A stretch of 64,000 nucleotides of DNA from Apoda limacodes (taxonomy: Eukaryota > Arthropoda > Insecta > Lepidoptera > Limacodidae), in assembly GCA_946406115.1 (NCBI GenBank), contig OX291545.1, positions 9,810,001-9,874,000 on the forward strand. The letters run 5' to 3'. The notes beneath the pieces are model-generated. The model ran no database searches. It was given only the letters and a program-made list of their open reading frames with translations, and had not been told where the DNA came from. Both the position numbers and the translations under genes were made by a program. Below, in pieces: positions 34,561 through 46,555 of the stretch (positions are counted from its first letter, which is position 1; every line of letters starts with the position of its first letter).

Positions 34561-34959
34561 ACAACTATAAAAAAAAACCTCAGCTAGTAACTTGTACACC
34601 TGGGCTCACTGCTCGATTAGACAATTTTAAAGCAAATATTGAAAAGAAAATTCCATTATTACATTTCATGCATGATAATGCTAATAATATTTATAATTTA
34701 GAATTTCTCAATTAGAATCAGAGTAACTTTTAAAATGTAATGTAAATAAATGCAAAGCTATATTTAAATTATTAAATTACTGACTCAGAAAAAAAAACTG
34801 GTGACCTATGGGGTATATCAGTTAAAGTCCTAAGCGGAATTATTGACATTATAGAACCAATCTTAGCCAACAGTGTGCTTAGTAACAAGTGTGTTGACGA
34901 AGGGATATTTCCAGACTTAATGAAATAATTTTATATTTCGATATCATTAAGTTTCGATG

Positions 34960-35515
34960 AGGTTCAAAGTAACAATGAGATGAAAGTTATTGTCATCTAG
35001 ATATGTCAAGATTGAAACTTGCAAATGTGCGATATATAAACTTGCCAAAACTTGCTGTAAGTTTCATGCTCAGTGGGAGTCTATCACCTGGAAGAGACCA
35101 TCATCTCCAACCCCTAAGAAATTTAAGACGGGTTGTTCGGCTGAAAAGATCATGGGCTCTCTTTTCTGGGATAGTAAAGGGGTGGTCATATTTGAATATC
35201 TCGACCATGGAGTTACTGATACTGGCTCTTTGTATGCAAAACAACTAAAAAAACTGCGTAACGAAATTCGTCAGAAACGGCTAGGTAAACTAGCAAAAAT
35301 TATTTTATTCCATCTAGATAATGCCCCGGCTCAGAGGTCCGCCATTGCTATGGCTACCATTCGAAATGCTGGCTTCGAAATACTTGAACATCCTTCATAA
35401 TCACCTGATCTTGCCCCCACTGATTTCTATATATTTCCAAGGTTAAAGGATTATTTAAAAGAACAGAGATTTTAAGATAATGGAGCCGTAGTCGCTGCAG
35501 TACAGGATTTTTGAA
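34960..35515 (+). mobile_element. mariner (Tc1/mariner) transposase C-terminal fragment
   Basis: 34990-35400 reads KFKTGCSAEKIMGSLFWDSKGVV then LYAKQLKKLRNEI and FHLDNAPAQRSAIAMATIR. After a TAA replacing the Tyr of the 'PYSPDLAPSDF' motif, the frame continues SPDLAPTDFYIFPRLKDYLK. The Asp of HLDNAPAQ and the Asp of APTD are 34 residues apart, the mariner DD34D spacing. The N-terminal half with the HTH and the first catalytic Asp is absent, and no terminal repeats were seen. It directly abuts the cut-off LINE at 34925. Confidence 0.85.
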
Positions 35516-35890
35516 GTGAAAACTTCTTTAGCGGCGTTGTGCACTTTTTTTGCGATGGGTAAAAAATGTTAAACTCACGTCAGTATCACGTAACCTGATC
35601 GAAAATTCGTAAGACGTATGTCTTTCTACCGCTCTCTTTCTACGGCGCAACGAAAATGTATGCCTGCGACTGCTGTTTATTTTGAAGTGAAAACTTCTTT
35701 AGCGGCGTTGTGCACTTTTTTTGGTATGGGTAAAAAATGTTAAACTCGCGTCAGGTCACATGTCCTGATCGAAAATTCATATAAAATTCGTAAGACGGAA
35801 CTCGCGTCAGATTTATTTACATTAGGTTAGTTTTTGTGATGGGTAAAAAATGATAAACTCGCGTTAGATCATAGACATAGGATTTTTTTC
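35510..35890. repeat. tandem 'aagtgaaaacttctttagcg' repeat
   Basis: 'ttttgaagtgaaaacttctt' with 'tagcggcgttgtgcactt' and 'gatgggtaaaaaatgttaaa' occurs at about 35508 and again at about 35679 (period ~171 bp), with a third partial copy ('gtgatgggtaaaaaatgata') at about 35836. Dispersed lepidopteran-type repeat; origin unknown. Confidence 0.7.
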
Positions 35891-35894
35891 ACTA

Positions 35895-37400
35895 CGTTCA
35901 AAAGACCAATAAAGCGTGGGAGCGAGAAATCCAAATTAAGTGCATAGTGCCCATGAGAAAATGAGATAGAAAATATGGCCGAATGTGACAATAATTACAT
36001 TGATAAGCGGCGATATCGGCGGGTCTATTTTATAGCGATTGGAATTTTCTGTTTTCCTCCTTGAATCCTTGATTTATATTTTAGAATATTTAAACTGTAA
36101 ATTTGGTATCTATTTTGTGTGCCAATGTGACGTTACAAGTCGCAATATTCCGAATAAATGCACTTATTCGGATTATTTTTTACTGCTTTGTTGTTAATAA
36201 TATTTTATCGAATTTATCCGAAAAATTAACGTAAAAATTAATATTCTCTTGATTCAATACTATATTTTATTGCTAAATCAAGATTTGGGGGATATTTTGT
36301 GTAAAATATGTAATCATTTAGTTACGATAAAGATTGATGACTGACGTCATGCGTATTGATATGAATAATAAAGTCTATTAGGAGTTCTTTTTGCGGCAAA
36401 GATATATACGTTTGACGGCTCCTTGGCACTGTTGGTAGTGAAGACTATCTACGGAAGCGAGGGGTGCAGGTTCAATCTCCGCACAAGAAAAAAAAAGACT
36501 AATAAAGCGTGGAAGCGAGAAATCCAAATTAAGTGCATAGAGCCCGAGACAAAATAAGACAAAAGAAAATAGGTGCCTATGTCAATGTCTCCCGGGATAA
36601 GATCCGGTAAGGTCGTCATTTGTTTACTGTGACTGGAATTTTCTTTTTTCTTTCTGTAATCCGTCATTAATATTTAAAATATTTTTAAGATACAAAAGCT
36701 GTCTTCTAGTGTGAGCCAATGTTTATTTACAAGACGGAATAATCAGAATTACTGCATTGTTGATTGAATATTTTATCTAATACATCTATATAGACTTGAT
36801 ACTATATTTCGTTGCCAAATCAAGATTTGGAGGATATTTTATGTAAAATATGTAATCATTTAGTTACGATAGAGATTGACATAGCGCTGACGTCATGCGT
36901 ATATATAATAAAAGTCTATGAGAAGCTCTAACTGCGGCATAAATAGAAACACGTTCATTAAAATTTGATAAAAAAAGGTATAAAATTATATGACCACAAG
37001 AGGACATAGCGTTTCTCTTAAGGCGAATGGATTTTTTTTTAAATAATCCTTGGTTAACATACAAACTATAAATTATGTAGGTAACTATGGTGTCTTGTGC
37101 TGTGAGTAAATGTGAAGTCACAACAGATAATTATTCGAATAAGCACACATTTCACAGGTAAATTATGATAATTTTTACTGCATTGTTGTCATATGCATAT
37201 TTTATCAGTTTTAGTTGAGAATTTTACGAAATAAAAAACAATTTAAATCATAACTTGATTTTTTTTGTCTAGATTTACTGAGTACCATTATTTCGTTGTT
37301 AAATAAGGATTTGGAGAGTATTTCGCGTAAAAAATGTAGACATTTAGTTACCATAGAGCTTGACAAGGTGGCGACCGACGGCATCAGTATCGATATATGT
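35895..37400. repeat. three diverged long tandem copies (~500-600 bp)
   Basis: 'aataaagcgtgggagcgaga' at about 35909 recurs at about 36501 ('aataaagcgtggaagcgaga'), each followed by 'aatccaaattaagtgcatag'. 'ccaaatcaagatttggagg', 'aaaatatgtaatcatttagt' and 'gctgacgtcatgcgtat' occur near 36275-36350, 36815-36900 and in weaker form near 37300-37390. Diverged long tandem repeats; no coding potential. Confidence 0.7.
36418..36490 (+). repeat. tRNA-like SINE head
   Basis: 'cactgttggtagtgaagact' (A-box-like TGGTAGTGAAG) and, 36 bp later, 'gcaggttcaatctccgcac' (B-box GGTTCAATCTC), followed by an A run. This is the layout of a tRNA-derived SINE head; it does not fold as an intact tRNA gene with a legible anticodon arm. 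Confidence 0.5.
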
Positions 37401-37840
37401 AATTATACATATATAGAATATTAATAAGATAATAGCCATCCAAAGGTGATCGCACATTTGTCCCTTCGTACGCGCCGTTCGAGCCATATTTATAGAATTA
37501 GTATGAAATGCAATATGTATTACGCGCACGGTGGGGGTGAATTGTAAGAGGTTGCATTTAAAAATAATATAAAATACTTGGTTTTTATGACGGTATTTTC
37601 TTCACCAGAAGTCTATTTACAAATAGTTTCTATATTCAATGTTCTTATAGTTTTAGAATTATTACTAAATAATGTAAAATTTGTTAAATTTAGATACTTT
37701 CAATAAAAAAAATTGAGACGTATCAATTAAATTTGGTTTTTATTCTTTACAATTACTCAAACAAAATTCTCTCAACTGGTACTTTCTCCAACGAGCATAC
37801 CTGATATAGAGGCTAGGAGTGCTAACTGATATTCCGTCTC
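37401..37840. other. non-coding stretch
   Basis: AT-rich sequence between tandem repeats and a LINE fragment. Nothing recognised. Confidence 0.4.
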
Positions 37841-37841
37841 A

Positions 37842-38345
37842 ATGGATGCGCCTTTTGGCTCCTTTGACCACTCTCTCGCCCGGAATCAAGTGTCACGAAC
37901 ACTAACCGTTTCCTCTGCGGCAATTAATTGGCGTTGTGTGTGGCATTATAAGTCAGCAGATTGTGATGGATTGCGGGATTTTTATGCATCGTACCCGTGG
38001 AGGCAGCTCTGCTTCAGCTCAGAAGCCGCAGTCACTGAGACAATTTTCGCTGGCATGGAATGTTACATTTCTAACCCTCGAGTTGCTGCCGATGTCAAAA
38101 AAGACCGTGGTTTAATAGGTCTTGTAAAGAAGCTAAAATTCTCAAGCAAACTGCATATGAGGCTTGGACCACGGTTCGATCAATAAGGATCTGAATACGT
38201 CTCAGTTAAAACGCAAATTAAATGCTGCCTCCAGGTTCAGTAAGAAAGTAACCGCCAGAGCTAAGTTCCAATTCATCGGCAAAATAGGTGGGCGACTTGC
38301 AAGGTATCTGGGAGTCGTGCTTTCTGGACACCGTTTATAACACAC
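37842..38345 (+). pseudogene. LINE endonuclease C-terminal fragment
   Basis: The frame 37842-38186 reads APFGSFDHSLARNQ (normally 'P.GSSDHS.V'), VWHYKSADCDGLRDFYASYPW and FAGMECYIS, the region between the endonuclease SDH box and the RT of Jockey-type LINEs. After frame changes it continues 'ayeaw' and a Lys-rich stretch to about 38345, then stops. Truncated on both sides; different LINE lineage from the CR1-like copies. Confidence 0.65.
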
Positions 38346-40670
38346 TTCACTTGCATGACCCCAACTTCAAGCGGTAATTCAGATCAGATCTATTATTAGG
38401 CAATAAGTAATTATTTTTACAATTTTCGTGCATCTTTGAGAAGCCGGTTGTTTTTTTTTGATAAAAGATTTTTAATTTTTTGCTTTTGAGTGACGAATTG
38501 CTTTATTTATATGGAACATACTCTTTTTAGTAAAAAAAAGAGGGCAGGAGCATACTCTTTTTCATAAAAAAAAGAATTTTTGAAATCGGATCACAATTGA
38601 CGGAGAAATCGGTGGACATACATTAAAAAACACCGTCGACTATATAACCTCCTCCTATTTTGAAGTCGGTTTAAAAATGATCTCGTACCTTTGATTGATT
38701 CGCTACTATTGGGACTCAACTTAGATCCTCGCAAGAAATTTGGCCTTTTAAAGGCTAATTTACAGTAGGCAACTTTATTGTATGTTCAACACAACAAAAT
38801 TTTGTTTTTTATCATTCCGAACAATATGTAGCTAAGGGGGGGCATTGTGGGGCAATGCCCTACCTTGAAATACTAATGCCCTACCTTAAAAGTACCATAA
38901 ACTAAGGTATAATATATATAAATTGTTTTCCCGTACTATAAATTAATACCATTTAGCTTTTGTTTTCCCGCGACTCCACCCAATTACCTTCTACCTTAAT
39001 TACTCACGCTCACAAGCAGCTAAATAATGAGTAGTGATAGAAAAATTACTTGCGCCGTACCCGTGCATGAAACCACCGCTGCCCTACCTTAGATTCAACT
39101 CTAGCTACAGCCCTGATGTAGGAAGTTTTTTTTTTCAAAGGGTACAAAACGGGACCCTATTACTAAGACTTCGCTATCGTCCGTCTGTACGGTTGTCACC
39201 AGGCTGTATCTCATAAACCGTGACAGTAAGACAGTTTAAATTTTTACAAATGATGTATTTCTGCTGCCGCTATACCAACAAATACAAAAAAAACTTCAAT
39301 ACAACAAACTAGATTTTTTTGCTCGATTTTGCTTGATATTGATAACGGCATCAGGTAGACGCTTAAAATATTCACAGAATATTTAGTTATACAGTCAATT
39401 TAAAAATAAATAATAAAATTAAAATAAAACAGATATTTAAGGGGTCCCCTACAACAAACCTGATTTTTGTGCCGTTTTTATAGATAATCGTATAGCGAGC
39501 GAGCGAGCGCTAGTCCGACTCGCACTTGGCCGATTTTTCTTATCCTAATCCGATAAATCAGATGGCAAAACCGTCAAGTGAGCAATTGCACAAACGACGG
39601 AAAGAATTTAGAAGTATTCACTTCAAGAATCTGATTCCTTTTAACTGAGTTGCAGTTATTAAAGTCGTGTTGCAACATGTGTATATTTATATTCTAAGGT
39701 GGAAGGAATTTTCGAAAGTTCAGTTTGAGGTTGAGTTTAAAGGCCCCCCTGAGCTTGACGGGCCCGGATGCACGGCACTGCCTAGCTCTTCGATAGCTAG
39801 TACGCCTCTGACTTAGTGAGAAATCTTTTTTATTATTAGTTGCTCTTATGCCCAAGATACATCCTCACCATGTGTATAAGGTGCCCTAACAGTGTGGACG
39901 TACATAATGCTGGTAACAAGCTGAAAAATTTACTTTGAGAAAGTTGTAAAGCGCTATTTTCTATGTACCTATTTATTTCAATGATAATTAAATGAAAAAA
40001 CAGGGAGCAGAAAACAAGACGTAACGCTATAAACATTGCAGCTTTCACTCTCTACGAATGCCCTGAAAATGAACCTATATTGATTTTTTATGGTAAGTAC
40101 CTATAAATAAAATAACCTGCAGGTAACCTTATTATGTATTGTATTACGTTATCTATGTTTGTACATACCTACTTACTTACTTACCTATAAGTATATAAAA
40201 CAAAATACTGCTATCTACCAGTACCACAATAAAAAACACGGCTTACATGGGTACGACTAACTGTTACAAGACTGATGTTTTCATATAAAAACAAAGTATC
40301 TGGGCAGACCTACCTTGACTACCTACCTACCTAGTGACGCGAAATTATTTTTACAGTCAAACGACGGCATGCCACCTATTTAGATATCAACATCGACGCC
40401 CTGCTGTAAAGCGGTAAGAATGTTAGGTACCTACCTACCTACTGTTTTTATTATGTGGGTAGGTACTACCAGGTATACTCAGCTTAATCAAAATGCAAAA
40501 TATTTAAAATAAGGTACGAGTTGCCTGCATATTTGTAAAAAAATCCACTTTTAAAAACAAGAACGAAAGAGGAATGTATAACATTCAATATAGTTATACT
40601 TATACATGACAGATACAATCATGATGACGCACTATACACAAAGTACTCACACAAGTAAATATATAGTCAG
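38346..40670. other. non-coding stretch with repeat fragments
   Basis: 38470-38530 shares 'ttttgcttttgagtgacgaa' with 1410-1440. 'cctcctattttgaagtcggt' near 38651 is a familiar lepidopteran repeat end. 38840-38905 has 'atgccctacctt(g/a)aa' twice. 39120-39540 is a minus-strand copy of the 'ccggccaagtgcgagtc' repeat, with a (CGAG)n step near 39496. 40420-40470 has TACC-type microsatellite. No gene seen. Confidence 0.5.
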
Positions 40671-43600
40671 ACTCGTTTCCATCCAACAGCGATCGTTGTT
40701 CTGGGTTGCTGTTTTATAATTCCCCTAGTTGATGGAAAAACTAGTCTTAGATAATTTATATTCAAATGTATATTTTATACTCTCTTTCTCGGTTGCTTTA
40801 AAAAACAAAATTCAAAATTCGATGAAAGTGTAGTGATTCTAGGGTAGGTAATTCCTTAAAAATTGCGATAGGAAAACACGTGTTTGTGAAAACTTTGTGC
40901 TAAGTACTAACGTTCATGAGTGTTAAAAGTAAGTGATGTATTATTTCTATGTGATCATTTGATGACCGTAAAAAAACATTTGTTTGACCTATTTTTACTT
41001 AAATCCCATAACGTCTTAGCTCGCGCAAGAGTAGGTAACCTAAAAATTTCGTGTCGCACTGTCATGGCTCCAGTGGTCCAGCTCCCCATTTTCAGCATTT
41101 TAGCGATATGGTCCTGTTCTACTGAAATAAAGCGATTTTCTACTGATTTCTGAGACTGCAAGATAATGCTCCTCATATTCTATCAATTTTACGTGTCCCA
41201 GTTTGCTTACGCTTTCCAAATCACTAATGGAGCGATTGTTTAAAACTAAAAGTAACGAAATAACTGGTTATTTCCCTTATTTCTCTGTCATCTGTTTGTT
41301 TAGCATTGGTGTCAAAACTATTAAAAATTTAGTATCGTTTACGACAAACTATCAAGCGTTCTTTAACAATTAATTTTAAAAGATAAATATTTGTGTTTGT
41401 CCTTTGGCGGAGTACAACAGTCGAGTCAACTGAGTTATTGATAGATAAGATTGCAAAATTAAAGATCAAAATGTATACAATAAAAAAATGCGTAAAGGTT
41501 TTTGTTTAGAAGTGTTCTTGCGTTTTATTTAGAATAGCATAAATTTAGTACGTGTTCGTCTGCCACTATCATCACTATCACTGTTTGTAAGTGCTTGCTA
41601 TTTGGTAGATATGTTTATTTTACTGTTTACTTGGGTTTTTACTCACGTATTTGTTCATTGCGGTGAGTTTTATTTGTCATAATGGCTTTAATTCATATAG
41701 AGTACTGTTTAACTGAATGCTTGCTGGATCACGAAATTCATTTGCTAAATTAAGTTTTGAGAACAAAAGACTTTATGACCTATCTACCTACCGACATATC
41801 ATTTTTATGACCAGCCTACCCTTTATCATACTTCCAACCCTCGCCACTGATAGGTCATATACACATATATAAATATATCTGTCTGAGGACGCTAAGCTGT
41901 AGTGAAATATTTCAGATTTTTTATTACTAATGTTATTTAAATACAACATATTTGAATTAGAATTTGATGTTAATAAAATATATTTTTGATTTCTTATCAC
42001 TTTATTATTAATAGCTTATCATATTTAAAAAAACTTAATAAGTTCGTTAATGAATTAAATGATATTAAAGTGGAATTAATATTTTTAACAACTAATAAAA
42101 ACATATTTTGAATTGAACACTAAATAAACAAGCTTTACAATGTAAGTTTGATTAAAAAAAACAAAATTCAATATTATAATAAAATTACACTTATATATAG
42201 TATTTCAATTATCTATTGTTTTTCACATTGCATAGAGGGGGCACCATGTGATATGTTAAACGTCCTTAATTATTCTGTGACGAGATTTAAAGTAACTCCC
42301 AAGATAAATATATTCATATATCATGTACCACTACACAGCAGACGTACATATACATATATACATACATACATACATATTTAAATTTCACAAACATGTAAAT
42401 AAATAAATAGGTATTCAAATACATATTAATGAAATATAAAAGTACACATAGATACACATATTCCTATATATACACAGACAGACCTATATATATATATACA
42501 TACATACATATATATAAAATTACAAATACATATAAAATAAAACTATACGTAAATTAACTTAGATATGTCCTATCTGTTGCAATCTTCATTTGGCCGCCCG
42601 ATAGCGGCAGGGCTCCGAACGCGAGCATTAGACAAACACGCACATATACATATATGCACACACACACACATTTAAACAGACATCGCACACGCGATAGTGG
42701 CTCAGCTCCCACACAACAGCCTGGCAACAAATGCACATCTTTTAAACTATCATCAGGAGAAGAAGTGACAAGAAACTTCTGGATGTACACCGGTTACAAA
42801 TCAGCCATGCAGGAAACCAAGCCATCAATTTCACAACATCTATCCAAATATGTATATATACACGTACTTACTCGTGCACCACATCCCCATACATCCAAAA
42901 CCCCAACAAAACCAGTCCAACAAAGGCGGATTTTATGTTTCTTTCTCTGACGTAATGTACCATTGCCAGTATTTTTTACTATTAGTAAATATTAAGCTCA
43001 AATCTATGGAAATTAAATAATAATTCAGCGAAAAGTAAATTAAAAGTATAAATCATATTTAATAATCTGACAGCAAGGACAAAAAGTACTGTCTTCATCC
43101 CTCTGTTTAGGTAACTTCAAGCATACTTTCCCGGTAAGATAAATGAAAATTTATTTTGCTTATTTATTTTATAATTTTTAAACTAGGTAATCAAATATTA
43201 GGTATTTTTTAATGCATGCGATAATGAGATCAAACCATGTTATGTTTTAGGGAGTTGAAAATATCGAAGTGGTATTACTACATTCACGAAGAACGGAACA
43301 CGCTTGCGCGAGCTGCGGGTAGCGGTATGGATGTGTGAGAGGTGCGCAAGGCCGGGGAGAAGAGTGCAGGGGAGAGGGTCGAACAACTCGAAGTATATAC
43401 TACTAAATTCAGAAGGTTAATTTTATGCTGACATTAATATCTTTTGACTACCATCTTTTAACACTGTATTACATTCGCTGGCGTTTTGCTTGTCCAAAGT
43501 CGTACAACGCAAGTCGAATAGAAGAACGAAATAGCGAACAAGGTAGCGATCGTTGAAAAGTGTGACATCCCTCAGTCTGTGCGATCGTATTTTTCCAATT

Positions 43601-43690
43601 TTACTCATCGGAACAAGTCTTTAAAATTTAATAAAAACTTTAAAAAACTAACCATATTGAAATGGACTATGACATATAGATGGAAAATAA
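40671..43690. other. non-coding stretch: LINE-tail-like repeat and microsatellites
   Basis: 40676-40745 contains a small inverted repeat ('tttccatccaac'...'gttgatggaaa'). 42010-42330 is one copy of a dispersed tail also found at 45530-45760 and 54180-54420. 42345-42380 and 42480-42520 are ATAC/TA microsatellites. 42655-42675 is (CA)n. 42700-42960 resembles 47340-47430 ('gagaagtgacaa.aaac'). Short ORFs on both strands at 40955-41176 show no recognisable domain. 43290-43395 is GC-richer without a clear identity. Confidence 0.45.
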
Positions 43691-43699
43691 AATAAATAA

Positions 43700-43968
43700 G
43701 GTTAAAACTTCACAGCTGGCTGGAATGAAAGTAAACCTTATAGCTCTGACATTATATTGACAATCGTTTGAATGGCTAGGGTTTGTGACCGAATTGTTAT
43801 GATAACTTGGTGAACTGGGTTGCAGTGATTGTTTTGATATTTCAACTGGCTGGTGATGAAAGTGATTCGCAATCTGTATGTGACACAGCTCTCATCATGG
43901 ACTGGAGGAGCTGGAGAAGAGCTGGCAAATACCGATAAAATAAGACGAATCTACTGTCTTTCTGACAG
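43700..43968 (+). promoter_or_regulatory. candidate 5' untranslated exon of Axud1, with upstream ORF
   Basis: The sequence ends 'ttctgacag' followed by a strong donor gtacgt at 43969. The coding exon of the CSRNP gene is preceded by an acceptor at 47761 only 8 bp before its ATG, so a separate 5' exon must exist; this is the best donor I noticed upstream. It contains a 13-codon ORF (ATG 43897 to TAA 43938) that would be an upstream ORF. The 5' limit is arbitrary. Inference only. Confidence 0.3.
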
Positions 43969-44297
43969 GTACGTACCGTTTTAACAATAATTTATGCACT
44001 TGGCTTCTATTGTACTGTGTATGTTGGTACTTAGATCTCAGCGTTGTAAGGTTGAAATTGCTCATTTTGAAAAAATATTTAACCTAATAAGTAAACTAGT
44101 TACCTAGATATGATGTTGGTTCGAGATCTAAGGAGTGTGCTCAGCTACTCTGACCCATTGCCGTCCTTTTTCTTTGTTAACAAGATATTTTTACACTAAC
44201 ATTAGCTGTCTGCCTTCCTCTTTCCTTACTAGGGCACAATTGCCCTATAGTGGATAAATCTTCTATCCACACCTGCATTTAAAATCATTGTGTTACT

Positions 44298-44527
44298 TAG
44301 GCTATGTTCCAAATCACGCCGTGTAATTATCGCCCAGTAAAGTTGAAAAATCAACGATCGAACTGAAACGAGCGTTTGACAGTTAATTTTCACACTGACA
44401 GGAGTGATTTTCAACCTTTTCTATGGCAGTGTAAAGAATTTAACTTGACAGTTGGAAAATTACTCTACCCCGAGTATCCCAAAACCACTTTTTTAACTTC
44501 CTCATTGCGATTTGGAACACACCCTTA
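44298..44527. mobile_element. MITE-like element, 230 bp
   Basis: Left 'taggctatgttccaaatcac' and the inverse of right 'gcgatttggaacacacccta'-like end (TAAGGGTGTGTTCCAAATCGC) form imperfect ~20-bp terminal inverted repeats, core GTTCCAAATC. No coding capacity. Flanks 'gtgttact' and 'gtgtacat' could be a decayed 8-bp duplication. Confidence 0.5.
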
Positions 44528-44571
44528 GTGTACATATGGTGTAGCTATGCTAACCTGGAAATATCTGAACG

Positions 44572-44762
44572 TTAACTGGTGTTAGAACTGTCATATCATT
44601 CAAGCAACGCAACTTTGACAGTTATGACATCAGTGCACTAGAAATAGGTTGGGGTCAATTGTGTTAACAGCAATGTTGCTACTCCAGAGTATCCCAACAA
44701 TGTAGTGTTGTCACCTGGAGTTAATTCCAAACAAGCTATTGGAACACTAACACCAGGGTTAA
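44572..44762. mobile_element. MITE-like inverted repeat, 190 bp
   Basis: 'gttaactggtgttag' at 44572-44586 is mirrored by 'ctaacaccagggttaa' at 44747-44762 with a 2-base difference. Non-coding between. It sits directly after the previous MITE-like element. Confidence 0.4.
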
Positions 44763-44829
44763 AAATGGAATGGTCCCATAGTGGTTCTAGCCTTTCACAT
44801 ACCCATCTATTGATGCCAATAAAATCTGT

Positions 44830-45770
44830 ACAGACTGAAGACTTGATATTAAAAAAGGACTAAGAGAACTTTATAGCTGATCAGCCTCTGGCCCTGATAA
44901 TATTGCCAGTTGTATTTTAAAGAATGACCCTACTGTATCTGTACCTTTACTATGTAAACTCATAAATTATCTTTTGAAACAGCCACATTACCACCAGATT
45001 GGAAGCATCCCATTGTGACACAAGTGTTAAAAAGTAGAGACAGGACAGGATTAGCCTGATCAGCATAATTTTCAAATGCATAAAGAGAATAATATTGGTT
45101 CAATAAAAATTGCTCCTCAATAGAGAAAATGCCATATTTATTCACCAACATGATTTTGTATGAATGTGATCAACTGTTACTAATTTGAAGTCCACTGTGT
45201 ATACTTGGATCATAAAAATCCATTTGAAGTCATATATCTTGATTTTAATTAGGCTTTTGACAAAGTGTCACCAGCAATTATTTGTAAAATTGGGGAATTT
45301 TGACATCAGGGGCAAACTTTTGAACTGAATGAATGTAGTAGAATGAAGTAGTTATTTAGCATTTTTGTTTAATTTGATAGATTTGCGAAAAATCCAATGG
45401 TGCTTCAAATGGGTTACTAGAAATAGGTACTTTTGAATTCTCAAGAGAATTTTAATTTGCTACTAAAAACTACAATTTGCTTAACAAACAAGTTACAATA
45501 CTGGATTATTGCCAGCATCAAACAGCAACTGTTTGTAAAACTACAAATGAAACATAATTTAATAGTGAATCAACTAATAAAAAATATTTTAACATATTGT
45601 AAAACTTTATAAACTAGCTTTACAATGCAAATAGTTCTAAAAAAAATTAAAATTCAAGTCATATTTTAAGTGCCCATAGTTTTTCAGTTTGTACAGATTG
45701 CATAGCACACACAGATTGTACTTAAAGTCCTCAATTTGTGGCAGGATTTAAATAGTAATATAATAGTAAC
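44830..45770 (+). pseudogene. LINE reverse transcriptase relic and tail
   Basis: Reads SASGPDNIASCILKNDP near 44878, then a broken middle, then YLDFN (near 45240) with AFDKVSPAIICKIGEF, and FDIRGKLLN. These are the fingers and first palm block of a Jockey/CR1-group RT; 'DQPASGPDNIPS' and 'YLDF.KAFDKV' are the usual forms. The catalytic YADD is missing. The tail 45530-45770 matches 42010-42330 and 54180-54420. Confidence 0.6.
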
Positions 45771-45795
45771 TTCTGAGATATAAATATGGGCATTT

Positions 45796-45996
45796 CTCTG
45801 TAAACTTGTACAGGTCCCCAAACAACGCTTTCTTGACTACTTCTTTACTCTGATCAGGCTCGTCTAACATTTTTAACATCTTTGTCTTAGGCGTATCTTC
45901 AACGTTCTTTTTGTTTTTTCTTTCTAATCTCGCTAATCTTTTTTTGTACTTCTCAAGTTTTTTCTCTAAACGTACGATCTTCTCATTTCTTTCCTC
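45796..45996 (-). CDS. possible minus-strand coiled-coil exon
   Basis: After a good acceptor ('ttaaattattttccacag' on the minus strand, ending 45997) the frame reads EERNEKIVRLEKKLEKYKK, then RLARLERKNKK and TPKTKMLKMLDEPDQSKEVV with KKALFGDLY, i.e. a Lys/Arg/Glu heptad-rich helix followed by a conserved-looking 'TPKTK' motif. A ~60-bp direct duplication of the acceptor region lies at 46000-46115. No ATG or upstream exon fits convincingly. It may be a transposon-derived exon. Confidence 0.3.
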
Positions 45997-46184
45997 CTGT
46001 GGAAAATAATTTAAGTTTACAAAGGATAAAAATAATGCTATGATCGCCTGTTGAAAATAATTTAAGTTTATAAAGGATAAAAATAATGCTACGATCAATA
46101 ATACTTTGATGATTCTTACATTGGATTGGATGGATAAATTTACACAAACAATACATTATAACAATAATCAATACGCAAAATACA

Positions 46185-46555
46185 CAGTCCCCTGTTGTGT
46201 AAAACAGTCAAAAAATGTTGTGTAAAATTTCACAATATTTACAAAAATGATATAAAATAGTTTTTTAAAAATCTACCGATCAATTGAGACGTAAATAATG
46301 TAACAATAAACTTTATATAGGTTATTAAAGTAATTAACATATATATTATAACTTACCAGAGGACTGTGTGTGGTAGCGATCCAAGCGCATGTTCACTTCA
46401 CAAATGACGCTCTGACACTCAACAAAATGGCATCTCAACGCCGCATTCGGCAAGGTTGCTAACTTCACAGCAATTGCGTTTCATTCCACTCAAAAAAAAT
46501 ATGGTTTAATTATAGTTTTTTTTTACTATGTATTTAAATTTTTGGCAGGGGACTG
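46185..46555. mobile_element. possible small DNA element with CAGTCCCCTG ends
   Basis: CAGTCCCCTG at 46185-46194 is matched by its exact inverse CAGGGGACTG at 46546-46555. A further 'aggggactg' occurs at 46745. The 371-bp interior contains a minus-strand donor-like gtaagt (46351-46356). The flanking 8-mers do not match, so transposition is not demonstrated. Confidence 0.35.

Larger units (their letters stand above)
32290..34925 (+). mobile_element. CR1-like LINE, 5' part: ORF1 and endonuclease, SINE-interrupted
   Basis: Relic of a LINE of the same broad group as 4800-6890. 32596-33179 gives ORF1-like fragments (coiled Lys-rich, then a Ser/Asn/Gln-rich linker and ILISDKLGKGFDLLLSNRLN, which fits the start of an esterase-like ORF1 domain). 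Reading resumes after the inserted SINE at 33610-33729 (FPYSSSSTAKLN). 33950-34560 holds a broken AP endonuclease: NIQSMSGKKLE, HWLS, YR, GEFNVD, TSTSATCLDHIFCN and SDHCGQ. 34795-34925 gives GDLWGISVK and CVDEGIFPDLMK, the start of the reverse transcriptase, which then stops abruptly. Many stops and frame changes. Confidence 0.75.

Noticed and set aside
36418..36490. Functional tRNA gene
   Set aside because: A- and B-box-like blocks are present but the acceptor and anticodon stems do not pair; followed by an A run, as in SINEs.
40955..41176. 73-codon minus-strand ORF (MRSIILQSQKSVENRF...)
   Set aside because: No domain, no splice context, and an overlapping ORF of similar size on the other strand; not distinguishable from chance.
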